The notes beneath the pieces are model-generated. The model did no database searches and was not told where the DNA came from. It worked only from the letters and a program-made list of their open reading frames with translations. A stretch of DNA of 25,598 nt from Candidatus Woesearchaeota archaeon (GTDB taxonomy: Archaea; Nanobdellota; Nanobdellia; Woesearchaeales; UBA10216). Positions 12,880 through 20,219 of the stretch are shown here, piece by piece. Position numbers and translations under genes: made by a program. Where the stretch lies: NCBI GenBank assembly GCA_023269295.1, contig JAHFTU010000003.1:1-25598 (forward strand). The letters are read 5' to 3'. Position 1 is the stretch's first letter, and every line of letters begins with the position of its first letter.

Positions 12880-14039
12880 TTTGTCAGAATGCTGATTTTA
12901 TCAGTTTGGTACTCCGCCAAATCCCGGTCATCGCGCGCGGCAGCAGCCATTTGCTCTTTCTCTTTCAGTTCCTGTTCAGGCACGCCATGCTTGCCGTAGT
13001 ATTCCTGTAGCGTTTCGTTGTAAATCTCGCCGTGCCTTTGCGCTGTTTTTTTCCAGGTGGCTTCTTCCCTGTACTTGCCAACGCCGTGCTGGTAAATATC
13101 ATAGCTGCCAAGCACGCCCCTTATTCCTGCTGTGAGGGCTTTTGGGCTGCGCTGCTCAACAACCCTTCCGCACCTGAATTCCTTGACTGCCTCGCCAATT
13201 GCCCCTGCATCTGTCACCACAACAGGTATTCCGTAGGAGAATGCGTCATGCATTGCCGCTGACTGGTAAGGTGCCCATACGTAGGGGAAGGCCATTATGT
13301 CTGCCTCGTTTAGGTAGCGCGCTTTGACGTCCTCGGGCACCCAACGTATGTCCAGCTTCACGTTGCCAAGCTTGTTTTCAGCTGCGGCCTGCCTCAGCAG
13401 CTTTTCATAATCTTCTGATATGGCTTTTCCAGCTACTGTCAGCTTGAAGTCCGTCAGCTCGTTCATTGCCCTTATGAGATATTCCACGCCTTTCCCATAG
13501 TTTAACATTCCAAAGAAGAGTATGTTTTTGCCCCTGAGCTTGTGCATCTGGTGAGTTGTCATTCCCATGTGCACAAAGTAAGCTTCCTTTTTCCTGTACT
13601 TCATCTGCAGGAATTCTTTTTGCTGCTTCGTGTGCGCTATCACCGAGTCCGCCTTTCCTGCTATTAATTTTTGGAGGAGGCCAAGCACCCTTTCCCGTAT
13701 CGTGGCAGTTTCCATGTGCACTTCGTGGAATGTTACAACAACTGGCACTTTTTGCGTTAGCGCAAGCAGCAGGTTGAGGTTAAAAGTGTACTTTCCGAAG
13801 TAAGCAGCAATGTATTGTATGTGCAGCAAGTCCAGATTTTCTTTCTCAACAATCTGCTGCAGCTGGGATTTTAGCGAGAAAGATTTGAAATCAACCGTGC
13901 AGTTGGCTGTTGTTGACATCTTGCCACCTATCTTTACGACACTGATGCCTGCGTTCCCAAGCTCTTCGCAGAGGCTTGTGGCGTATATTCCTATGCCGTC
14001 CTCTTCCTCAGCAAACTTGCTTACCATCCCGATTTTCAT
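12876..14039 (-). CDS. GT4-like glycosyltransferase with divergent EX7E motif
   Basis: A 387-residue GT-B protein. The N-terminus KIGMVSKFAEEEDGIGIYAT carries the glycine-rich acceptor loop, then LDLLHIQYIAAYFGKYTFN and VVVTFHEVHMETATI. The donor domain starts at NILFFGMLNYGKGVEYLIRA. Where most GT4 enzymes have EX7E, this one reads YQSAAMHDAFSYGIPVVVTD, so the first Glu is Gln and the second Asp. A charged tail (EQELKEKEQMAAAARDDRDL) extends beyond the catalytic domain. It belongs to a variant GT4 subfamily and may keep activity with altered chemistry or act as a partner. It lies 23 bases after the DUF2079 gene and overlaps the next GT4 by four bases. Confidence 0.85.
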   Translation of the reverse strand: MKIGMVSKFAEEEDGIGIYATSLCEELGNAGISVVKIGGKMSTTANCTVDFKSFSLKSQLQQIVEKENLDLLHIQYIAAYFGKYTFNLNLLLALTQKVPVVVTFHEVHMETATIRERVLGLLQKLIAGKADSVIAHTKQQKEFLQMKYRKKEAYFVHMGMTTHQMHKLRGKNILFFGMLNYGKGVEYLIRAMNELTDFKLTVAGKAISEDYEKLLRQAAAENKLGNVKLDIRWVPEDVKARYLNEADIMAFPYVWAPYQSAAMHDAFSYGIPVVVTDAGAIGEAVKEFRCGRVVEQRSPKALTAGIRGVLGSYDIYQHGVGKYREEATWKKTAQRHGEIYNETLQEYYGKHGVPEQELKEKEQMAAAARDDRDLAEYQTDKISILTK

Positions 14040-14062
14040 GTTTCACACAATTCTTTTTTTAA

Positions 14063-16117
14063 TTATCGCGCTTCAGCAACCATTACCAACTTTTTGCAGC
14101 CGTTTAAATAGATTCTGTTTCCCTCATTCAAAGTTTTATTCAGGTCTATTTTTACAGCGGCGGCTGTTGAAGTCGTGAAGTACTTATTTAGCGTGCACAA
14201 TCCCTTCCCGTAATCGCTGCCTTTCCTGAACAGCGCATAGGAATCGTCCAGCTTTACAAGGCCGTAGTTGTTGTTATTCAGGAATTCTGCCACAAATGTC
14301 CCGTACAACTCAGTATTGTAGCTTGGGCTTACCCTGCTCAGGTCCATTACGACATAATCAACCTTGCCTTGGTTTTCGGCTGTGCCGTTCTGCAGCAGCC
14401 AGTATTCCTTGCCGTACATGTAAGTCATGAAAGGGTTTGGGAACATGTAGGCCTCTTTCCTGTGCGTTAGGTGGGGCAGCAGCAGCGGGTCTGCTGAAAC
14501 TGAAGCGTCATTTGGAATCTCCTGCAGCAGCCTGTGCCCTGCATTTGTGTGCTCGTTTTGTGCAAAGCTTCCGAGGTTGTATACTGTTGTGAATGGCCCG
14601 TAAGCCGCGGCTGCGGTGATAGTTGTCAGGAGAACAAACAACCCAACTGCTATTTTTTTGTTGTTGAGCTTCAGCAGCGATAGAATTTTTGTGAGGTTTT
14701 GCACTCCCATTATTGCTGCAAAATAAATGAACGGGATGAGCTCGGCATTGTGCTGGTAGAGTATTGCCGTTGTAAGGTCCTGTGACCGTAGCAGGTTTAT
14801 TGCGAAGAATGGCGCTGCAAGCAGCAGGTAAGGCAGCCCGAGAAGCACGATAGCTACTGCCCCTGCTGGGAATGAAAGCAGGGTGAGGTAAGTTAGCTTG
14901 TCAGCAGACAAAAGATATTTTATGGTGAGCTGCGGGTGGAGCACGGCATTCTTCGCAGCTTCTCCAAGGCTGTTCCCGAGGTATTCATAGCCCCTTATGT
15001 GCGCATACGCTGCCTCTCCTGCAAAGTGCGGGAGCAGTATCTTGAAATTCACGGCAAACCATATTATCCCGGCTGCAGCCAGCAGGAGGCCGAGCTTTCT
15101 TTTTTTCTGGGCTAGGAAGATGTAAGCGCCGACAGAAGCCATTGCAAGAGGGAAGTGCTCTTTGCTCAGCCCAGTAAGTATTAGCATGGCAATTGCAGCA
15201 GCATATTTTTTTGCGTCAACAAAGTATAGTGCAAAGAGCAGCAGCGGCACTGCAAAAGCTTCAGGGTGGAAGTCAAAAAGGTTGATGTACTGTAGTGACG
15301 GGTAAAGCAGGTATGATATTGAAATCAATGCTGCAGCAGCCGCTCCAATTCTTTTTCTTGCAATCCAGAAAATTGGCAGCGCGCCGAGGGCGAGCGCAAG
15401 CGACTGCAGCACGAGCAGGCCTTCCGGCATCGGGAAAATTTTGTAAAGCGGCGCCACAAGGAAAAGTATCGGGTGCATGTGGTCGCCAAGCAGGTTGATG
15501 CCTCTTACAGTGTTCAGCAGCATCTGGCCATGCGAGTATCCCCAGACTGTCTGGTCAAATATGCCAAGGTCATAGGCAGTTGAGCTGAAGCTGTTGTGCC
15601 TCATAACAGAGGCAACAGAAAAGAACAGGAAGTAAATAAGCACTGCAATTGCAACAGCAAATTTTATGCGTCTGTTTAAAGTTGCATTATCAAACAAAGT
15701 ATCAATGTTTTTCGGGAATAGTATCAGCTTGCCAGCGACATTCGCAGCCAGCGCTGCCCCGAAAGCCAGTGTGACCGGCAGGTTTCCGAACCTGCTGTAG
15801 TTGGAAAAGCTGATTCCGGCAGCTGCCACGGCTATTTTGGCCAGCAAAGGTAGTACCAATGGAGTGAAAGTAAGGGAATCCAGCACAAGCGCTTTCTGGA
15901 ATGCGTTGCCAAATTCCTTTGCGGCAAGCTTTGTAACAGCAGCAGAGTATAAAATCCACAGCCCTAAAACTGAAGCAATGGCCCATGCAGGATTTGCCCC
16001 TGGGAACACAGCCCTCTGGGCTGCTATGGCCGCAACAGCAACTATTGCTGCAGCAAGCATGACGTGCAGCTTTGTATTTTCGCTTTTTGCAAAATGCTTT
16101 AACAGGTTTTTTATCAT
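14063..16117 (-). CDS. DUF2079 polytopic membrane protein, GT-C-like
   Basis: A 684-residue protein with roughly twelve or more hydrophobic segments, ending in a soluble C-terminal domain of about 190 residues. STAYDLGIFDQTVWGYSHGQ, NLLGDHMHPILFLVAPLYKIFP and FDFHPEAFAVPLLLFALYF are the diagnostic DUF2079 sequences. The family is widespread in archaea and some bacteria and is predicted to be GT-C-like, with an unproven function; the acidic residue in AYDLGIFDQ would sit in the first outer loop. It probably works with lipid-linked sugars. Its start overlaps the stop of the GT2-methyltransferase fusion by four bases (ATGA), so it is coupled to that gene. Confidence 0.85.
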   Translation of the reverse strand: MIKNLLKHFAKSENTKLHVMLAAAIVAVAAIAAQRAVFPGANPAWAIASVLGLWILYSAAVTKLAAKEFGNAFQKALVLDSLTFTPLVLPLLAKIAVAAAGISFSNYSRFGNLPVTLAFGAALAANVAGKLILFPKNIDTLFDNATLNRRIKFAVAIAVLIYFLFFSVASVMRHNSFSSTAYDLGIFDQTVWGYSHGQMLLNTVRGINLLGDHMHPILFLVAPLYKIFPMPEGLLVLQSLALALGALPIFWIARKRIGAAAAALISISYLLYPSLQYINLFDFHPEAFAVPLLLFALYFVDAKKYAAAIAMLILTGLSKEHFPLAMASVGAYIFLAQKKRKLGLLLAAAGIIWFAVNFKILLPHFAGEAAYAHIRGYEYLGNSLGEAAKNAVLHPQLTIKYLLSADKLTYLTLLSFPAGAVAIVLLGLPYLLLAAPFFAINLLRSQDLTTAILYQHNAELIPFIYFAAIMGVQNLTKILSLLKLNNKKIAVGLFVLLTTITAAAAYGPFTTVYNLGSFAQNEHTNAGHRLLQEIPNDASVSADPLLLPHLTHRKEAYMFPNPFMTYMYGKEYWLLQNGTAENQGKVDYVVMDLSRVSPSYNTELYGTFVAEFLNNNNYGLVKLDDSYALFRKGSDYGKGLCTLNKYFTTSTAAAVKIDLNKTLNEGNRIYLNGCKKLVMVAEAR

Positions 16118-17574
16118 GTTTTTTCTGCCTTGGCCAGGACAAGCAGCCCGAGGCCGGGAAGTATAGCCTTCTCAAGCGCCATTATCTTTCTGGCCAGCGA
16201 TTGTGACACCAGCGCAACAAATGGTGAAACCACAAAGAAGGTTCTCACGGTTTCAATCTTGAAGCCTGACGCTGCGAGGCTTTTCCTTACGCTGTAAGGG
16301 TTTTTCCTGTTGATGTGCTGCTCCATGTAGTCAACAGGGTTCATCCTGCTCCAGAAGTACTCAATGATTGGCCATGCGCTTCTATAATTGGGTGTTGTCA
16401 TCACAAACTGGCCGCCGGGCTTGAGCACCCTTTTCACTTCGCTGAGCGCTTTTGCCTCAAGCTCTGGCGGCATGTGCTCAATTACTTCTATCATGAACAC
16501 GTAGTCAAACAAGTTGTCGGCAAACGGCAGCTTTTCTGCCAGCGCAGCTGTGCCTTTCACGTTCTTTCCGAGCTTTTTGTTGAGCTCGGTTGCGAATTTC
16601 ACTGTCTGCTCTGAAACGTCAACAGCGTATGTTAGCTTGTTCTTTGGAAGCTTTGATATGAAAACTCCTGGGCCGCAGCCGATGTCTGCAATTACTGATG
16701 ATGGCTTGATGTCTGTTGCCTCGTTGAGGACCTCTGCAAATTTTTGCTGGTGCCAGAAGCTTTGGCCTTTGTTGCCGGTGCTGAGCGCGTCGTAGTAGAT
16801 TCTCGGGTCAAGGTTGTTGTATGTCTCGTAGTAATTGCTGAGGCTTCTGGCGTGGTAAACTTTTTTTGGCGTGCGGTGCGTTAATTTGTAAGCTGTAAGC
16901 ACAATGAGGTTCCTTAGGTAGTGGACATATTCCATGAGCGTGAGCTTGCTCTTCCCGACAAACCTGTTCCTGAAGACATAAGGCACTTCGGATACTCTGG
17001 AGTATTTGCCTTTGACGAGCACTTCAAGCCCGATTTTGTAGCCTTTCGCGTTAAGGTTAACCCCGTCAATGACGCTTTTTCTGAGGAAGAATATCCCGCT
17101 CATCGGGTCTTTTACTTTTGTAAGGTGCCTGGCCATGAGCGTGGCAACGCCGCTTATCAGCTTTCTGTGGAACGGCCAGACCTCTACCCCGCCTCCCCTG
17201 ATGTACCTGCTTCCGACAACGACCTCTGCCTCGCCCTTGAGGATTGGCCTTATGAGTTCAGGCAGGACCTGTGTGGGGTGGCTCAGGTCCGCGTCCATTG
17301 CGCCAACTATGTCGCTTTCTGATTCTGCGAAGCCCTGTATGACTGCCGAGGCCAGCCCGAGCTTGCCGCTGCGGTGGATTACCTTTACATTATACTTTTT
17401 GCCAACCTCTTCAGCGAGCTTTCCTGTGCCGTCAGGCGAGTTGTCATCAACAATTACCACTTCAACAGCTGCGCCAAGCCCTTTGCAGCTCTTGAATACC
17501 TGCGGTATGAGCTTTTCTATGTTCCCGCGCTCGTTGTAGGTGGGTATGACAATTGATAGGGCCTGCTTTTTCAT
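16114..17574 (-). CDS. GT2 (DPM1-like) glycosyltransferase fused to a SAM-dependent methyltransferase
   Basis: A 486-residue fusion. Residues 1 to about 240 are a polyprenyl-phosphate-mannose-synthase-like GT2: ALSIVIPTYNERGNIEKL, VIVDDNSPDGT (DD at 43-44), GLASAVIQGF, GAMDADLSHP (DAD at 94-96), GSRYIRGGGVEVWP, DPMSGIFFLRK and RNRFVGKSKLT. Residues about 245-486 are a class I methyltransferase: VIADIGCGPG (294-303), YAVDVSEQTV, LPFADNLFDYVFMIEVIEHM and VLKPGGQFVMTTPN. The frame opens 93 bases further upstream, but ATG 17574 is chosen because the GT2 domain starts there and a TTTTTAAATAA box lies at 17600-17610. The methyltransferase may modify the sugar being transferred or its carrier (inference). 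It heads the four-gene minus operon. Confidence 0.88.
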   Translation of the reverse strand: MKKQALSIVIPTYNERGNIEKLIPQVFKSCKGLGAAVEVVIVDDNSPDGTGKLAEEVGKKYNVKVIHRSGKLGLASAVIQGFAESESDIVGAMDADLSHPTQVLPELIRPILKGEAEVVVGSRYIRGGGVEVWPFHRKLISGVATLMARHLTKVKDPMSGIFFLRKSVIDGVNLNAKGYKIGLEVLVKGKYSRVSEVPYVFRNRFVGKSKLTLMEYVHYLRNLIVLTAYKLTHRTPKKVYHARSLSNYYETYNNLDPRIYYDALSTGNKGQSFWHQQKFAEVLNEATDIKPSSVIADIGCGPGVFISKLPKNKLTYAVDVSEQTVKFATELNKKLGKNVKGTAALAEKLPFADNLFDYVFMIEVIEHMPPELEAKALSEVKRVLKPGGQFVMTTPNYRSAWPIIEYFWSRMNPVDYMEQHINRKNPYSVRKSLAASGFKIETVRTFFVVSPFVALVSQSLARKIMALEKAILPGLGLLVLAKAEKT

Positions 17575-17599
17575 CGTGTTTGCCCTGTGGCTGTTGGAC

Positions 17600-17610
17600 T
17601 TATTTAAAAA
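17600..17610 (-). promoter_or_regulatory. TATA box of the GT2-methyltransferase operon
   Basis: The minus strand reads TTTTTAAATAA, centred about 31 bases from ATG 17574, predicting a leader of only a few bases. It supports the shorter start for this gene. Confidence 0.6.
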
Positions 17611-17641
17611 GTTTGATGGATTTGGCAGCGGGAAAGGTAAC

Positions 17642-17650
17642 TTTTTATAC
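17642..17650 (+). promoter_or_regulatory. TATA box of the GT2 gene at 17673
   Basis: TTTTTATAC centred about 27 bases from ATG 17673 predicts a leaderless mRNA and excludes the 40-residue upstream extension of the frame to 17553. Confidence 0.65.
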
Positions 17651-17672
17651 TGCCCTTTTTCCTCCATTTCCC

Positions 17673-18521
17673 ATGGCTGCCGTCAATGAGGCTCTTGAAG
17701 AAGTGAAGTATGTTTACAAATCCGGCAAGCTTGAGCTTGAGGCGAAGTCTGTTGCCGAGCTGCAGCACCTTATTGCAAAAGTTGTTGCGGCAACGAGCAA
17801 GCGTTCGGTATCAGTCATTGTGCCAACTTACAATGAGGAAGGCAACGTTGGCAGGCTTGTTGAGGCAATTTCCTCAAGCCTGGAAAGCAGCGGCAGGAAG
17901 GATTTTGAGATAATAATAGTTGATGACAGTTCCAGGGACAAGACTCCTGAGCTAATGGACAGGCATGCTGCTTCCGGCCACGTTGCTGCTGTCCACAGGC
18001 TTGGCATAAGGGGAATTTTCTCTGCAATAATGGATGGCGTAAGAGTTGCAAGGAGCGATGTTGTCGCAATAATGGATGCGGATTTCTCCCACCCTCCTGC
18101 CAAGATTCCCGAGCTGCTGAAAAAGATGGAAGAAGGCGGGTTTGACCTTGTCTCTGCTTCAAGGTTCACAGCTGGCGGGGGCATTGATGCTCCTTTCAGC
18201 AGGAAGTTTGCGACTATCCTTTTCAATTCAGTGATTCGCATTGTCATGGGCGGCGTTGTTACTGACTGGACAGGCGGTTTTCACGCAGTAAGGCGCGACA
18301 AGCTACTAAATCTAAGCTTCAAGTATCCTGCCAAGTGGGGAGAGTTTGACCTTGAGCTCCTGTTCAGGGCAAAGAAGGCCAGCCTGAAGATTGCCGAAAT
18401 CCCTTTTGTCTACAATTTCCGCGAGGAGGGCAAGTCAAAGTCAGCTGAAAAGTTCAGCTTCTTTATCGGCTACGCATGGCTTTATGGCAAAAGGGCTTTG
18501 CAGCTTAGGTTTTCCGATTGA
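17673..18521 (+). CDS. GT2 glycosyltransferase, DPM1-like, with helical N-terminal extension
   Basis: A 282-residue enzyme. Residues 1 to about 43 form a charged helical extension, and SVSVIVPTYNEEGNVGRLVEAI then begins the GT2 domain. IIIVDDSSRDKT (DD at 84-85), GIFSAIMDGV, VAIMDADFSHPPAKIPELL (DAD at 135-137), SASRFTAGGGID and DWTGGFHAVRRDKL follow. FDLELLFRAKKASLKIAEIPFVY closes the fold. It probably makes a polyprenyl-phosphate sugar. It is divergent from the GT2-methyltransferase fusion, whose GT2 half it resembles (both have DAD-[LF]-SHP and GGG motifs), so the two may be paralogues. It ends RFSD, like RFFD of the gene at 4163, and the stop codon lies inside a related hairpin. Confidence 0.9.
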   Translation: MAAVNEALEEVKYVYKSGKLELEAKSVAELQHLIAKVVAATSKRSVSVIVPTYNEEGNVGRLVEAISSSLESSGRKDFEIIIVDDSSRDKTPELMDRHAASGHVAAVHRLGIRGIFSAIMDGVRVARSDVVAIMDADFSHPPAKIPELLKKMEEGGFDLVSASRFTAGGGIDAPFSRKFATILFNSVIRIVMGGVVTDWTGGFHAVRRDKLLNLSFKYPAKWGEFDLELLFRAKKASLKIAEIPFVYNFREEGKSKSAEKFSFFIGYAWLYGKRALQLRFSD

Positions 18522-18543
18522 CCGCTTTCACAAAGGGGTCATG
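18516..18543 (+). terminator. Hairpin overlapping the GT2 stop codon, related to the 53-bp repeat
   Basis: Arms GACCGCTTT (18520-18528) and AAAGGGGTC (18532-18540) pair at eight of nine positions around a CAC loop. The context GATTGACC before and GGTCATG after is the same as in the tandem repeat at 4877-5013. The gene's TGA is the TGA of GATTGACC. Confidence 0.5.
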
Positions 18544-18569
18544 CTTCGGTTCCTCAGCTAATTAGCAAT

Positions 18570-18580
18570 CTTTTTAAATT
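18570..18580 (+). promoter_or_regulatory. TATA box of the aminotransferase gene
   Basis: CTTTTTAAATT centred about 28 bases before ATG 18603 predicts leaderless transcription. The in-frame TTG at 18579 falls in the box itself and is not a likely start. Confidence 0.6.
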
Positions 18581-18602
18581 GTTGTCGCCGCACCTTATTG
18601 AT

Positions 18603-19718
18603 ATGGAAAAGAAGCGCATTCCTGTTTCAGAGCCTGTGCTTGGCGGCAACGAGGAAAAGTATGTCCTTGAGTGTGTCCGGAGCAGCTGGATAAGCTCGCT
18701 TGGCAAGTTCATCCCGCAGTTTGAGGAGGGCTTCGCGAGGTTCTGCGGCTCAAAGTATGGCGTTGCTGTGATGAATGGCACTGCGGCCCTGCAGCTCGCG
18801 CTTGCCGCACTGGGAATAGGTGAAGGTGATGAGGTGATAATCCCTGACCTGACTTTTGTGGCAACTGCAAATGCTGTCAGGTATTTGGGTGCAAAGCCGG
18901 TTTTTGTTGATTCTGAAAAAAGCAGCTGGAATATCGATCCCGGAAAAATCGAGGCAGCCATAACAAAAAGGACAAAGGCGATAATGCCTGTGCACCTGTA
19001 CGGCCATCCCTGCGATATGGGCCCTGTCATGGAAATCGCAAAAAAACACAGCTTGTTTGTCATCGAGGACGGTGCTGAGGCACACGGCGCAGAATACAAG
19101 GGCAGGAAGGTTGGCTCAATTGGCCACGTTGGCTGCTTTTCTTTTTACGGCAACAAGATAATCACCACAGGCGAGGGCGGCATGTGCGTGACAAATGACG
19201 CGAAGCTCGCTGAGAGGATGCAGTTTCTCAGAGACCATGCGATGAGCTCAGAAAAAAGGTACTGGCACCCTGAAATAGGGTATAATCTCAGGATGACAAA
19301 CATACAGGCTGCAATTGGCGTTGCGCAGCTTGAGCAGATAGAAAAATTCCTCGCAGTTAAAACAAGAAACGCAAAACTTTACAGCTCGCTGCTGCAAAAA
19401 GTCAGTGGCCTCACGCTGCAGCCGCAGCTGCCCTGGGCCAAGAGCGTTTACTGGATGCACTCTGTGCTTGTTGATGAGAAGGAGTTTGGCTGCAGCCGCG
19501 ATGAGCTGATGGCAAAGCTGAAGGAGAGGGGAATTGACAGCCGGCCTTTCTTTTATCCCATGCACCAGCTTCCGATGTACAGCGAGGGCTACTCTGACAA
19601 GGATTTTCCCGTCGCAGTGGAGCTTTCCCGAAGGGGCATAAACCTGCCTTCGTCAGTGAAGCTGTCAGAGGATGACATTCGGCGCGTGTGTGCTGCCATT
19701 GCCGAGGCGCGGCAATGA
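18603..19718 (+). CDS. DegT/DnrJ/EryC1/StrS sugar aminotransferase, perosamine-synthase-like
   Basis: A 371-residue PLP enzyme with full-length family architecture. The N-terminus is RIPVSEPVLGGNEEKYVLEC. The phosphate-binding GTAALQLAL begins at residue 59, GDEVIIPDLTFVATANAV follows, and the cofactor aspartate sits in VIEDGAEAHGAEYKG (D156). The Schiff-base lysine is K185 in FSFYGNKIITTGEGG, followed by GYNLRMTNIQAAIGVAQLEQ. Family members transaminate keto nucleotide sugars; sequence order is close to GDP-perosamine synthases and PglE-type 4-aminotransferases. It supplies an amino sugar for the glycan, presumably from a 4-keto sugar made elsewhere. ATG 18603 is set by the TATA box. Its stop overlaps the GtrA gene start as ATGA. 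Confidence 0.92.
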   Translation: MEKKRIPVSEPVLGGNEEKYVLECVRSSWISSLGKFIPQFEEGFARFCGSKYGVAVMNGTAALQLALAALGIGEGDEVIIPDLTFVATANAVRYLGAKPVFVDSEKSSWNIDPGKIEAAITKRTKAIMPVHLYGHPCDMGPVMEIAKKHSLFVIEDGAEAHGAEYKGRKVGSIGHVGCFSFYGNKIITTGEGGMCVTNDAKLAERMQFLRDHAMSSEKRYWHPEIGYNLRMTNIQAAIGVAQLEQIEKFLAVKTRNAKLYSSLLQKVSGLTLQPQLPWAKSVYWMHSVLVDEKEFGCSRDELMAKLKERGIDSRPFFYPMHQLPMYSEGYSDKDFPVAVELSRRGINLPSSVKLSEDDIRRVCAAIAEARQ

Positions 19719-20167
19719 AAAAGCTGTTTGATGCCATCGAAAAATTCTTCGAGCCAGTTGTGCCAGCTCCATTGAAGCGCCCTTACAAGATGGGCTTCCA
19801 CTACGGCGTGTTTGTTTTCGGCGGCTTCTTTGGCTATGTCTTGTATTTTGTCGTTCAAGAAAACTTGTATAATGCAGGAGTCCCTCGTGCCATCAGCCTT
19901 GCTGTCGGTCTGGTCCTGGCTATTTTGTTGACGTTTACCTACCACCGCTATGTGACTTTTGAGGAGCGGGGCGGATGGAGAGAGAAATTCCTCAAGTTCG
20001 CACCGAGCCAGTTTGCCATAGCAGGAATATCCTATGTCCTGGCGTTGTATGCGATTGAGCGCCTGCACTTTCCCAGCTTGCCTGCCACGTTCGTCATTAC
20101 GCTGGTGCTCTCGCTGGTGAATTTTGCAGCCAATAAGCTCTTTATCTTCAAGAAGCAAGTGGCATAA
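19715..20167 (+). CDS. GtrA family membrane protein
   Basis: A 150-residue protein with four hydrophobic segments in the GtrA pattern. YGVFVFGGFFGYVLYFVV is the first helix, FTYHRYVTFEERGG marks the conserved NRxWTF-like motif, and SLVNFAANKLFIFKK is the repeated motif in the last helix. GtrA-like proteins are thought to flip polyprenyl-phosphate-linked monosaccharides across the membrane, so this protein may deliver the products of the nearby DPM1-like enzymes to the GT-C proteins. The ATG at 19715 overlaps the aminotransferase stop by four bases; an upstream GTG/ATG extension (from 19688) lies inside that gene and is unlikely. Confidence 0.88.
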   Translation: MKKLFDAIEKFFEPVVPAPLKRPYKMGFHYGVFVFGGFFGYVLYFVVQENLYNAGVPRAISLAVGLVLAILLTFTYHRYVTFEERGGWREKFLKFAPSQFAIAGISYVLALYAIERLHFPSLPATFVITLVLSLVNFAANKLFIFKKQVA

Positions 20168-20187
20168 GGCGGATTCTTAGGCAAATC

Positions 20188-20195
20188 TTTATAAG
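20188..20195 (+). promoter_or_regulatory. TATA box of the membrane-protein pair at 20220
   Basis: TTTATAAG centred about 28 bases upstream of ATG 20220, in an otherwise ordinary 52-base gap. Confidence 0.55.
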
Positions 20196-20219
20196 CAATA
20201 ATCCGCTGATATCGCCTAT

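Noticed and set aside
17575..17667. 31-residue N-terminal extension of the GT2-methyltransferase fusion
   Set aside because: It contains the TATA boxes of both divergent genes and no GT2 homology.
17553..17672. 40-residue extension of the GT2 gene at 17673
   Set aside because: It overlaps the divergent gene's start region and the TATTTAAA and TTTTTATAC boxes; ATG 17673 fits leaderless transcription.
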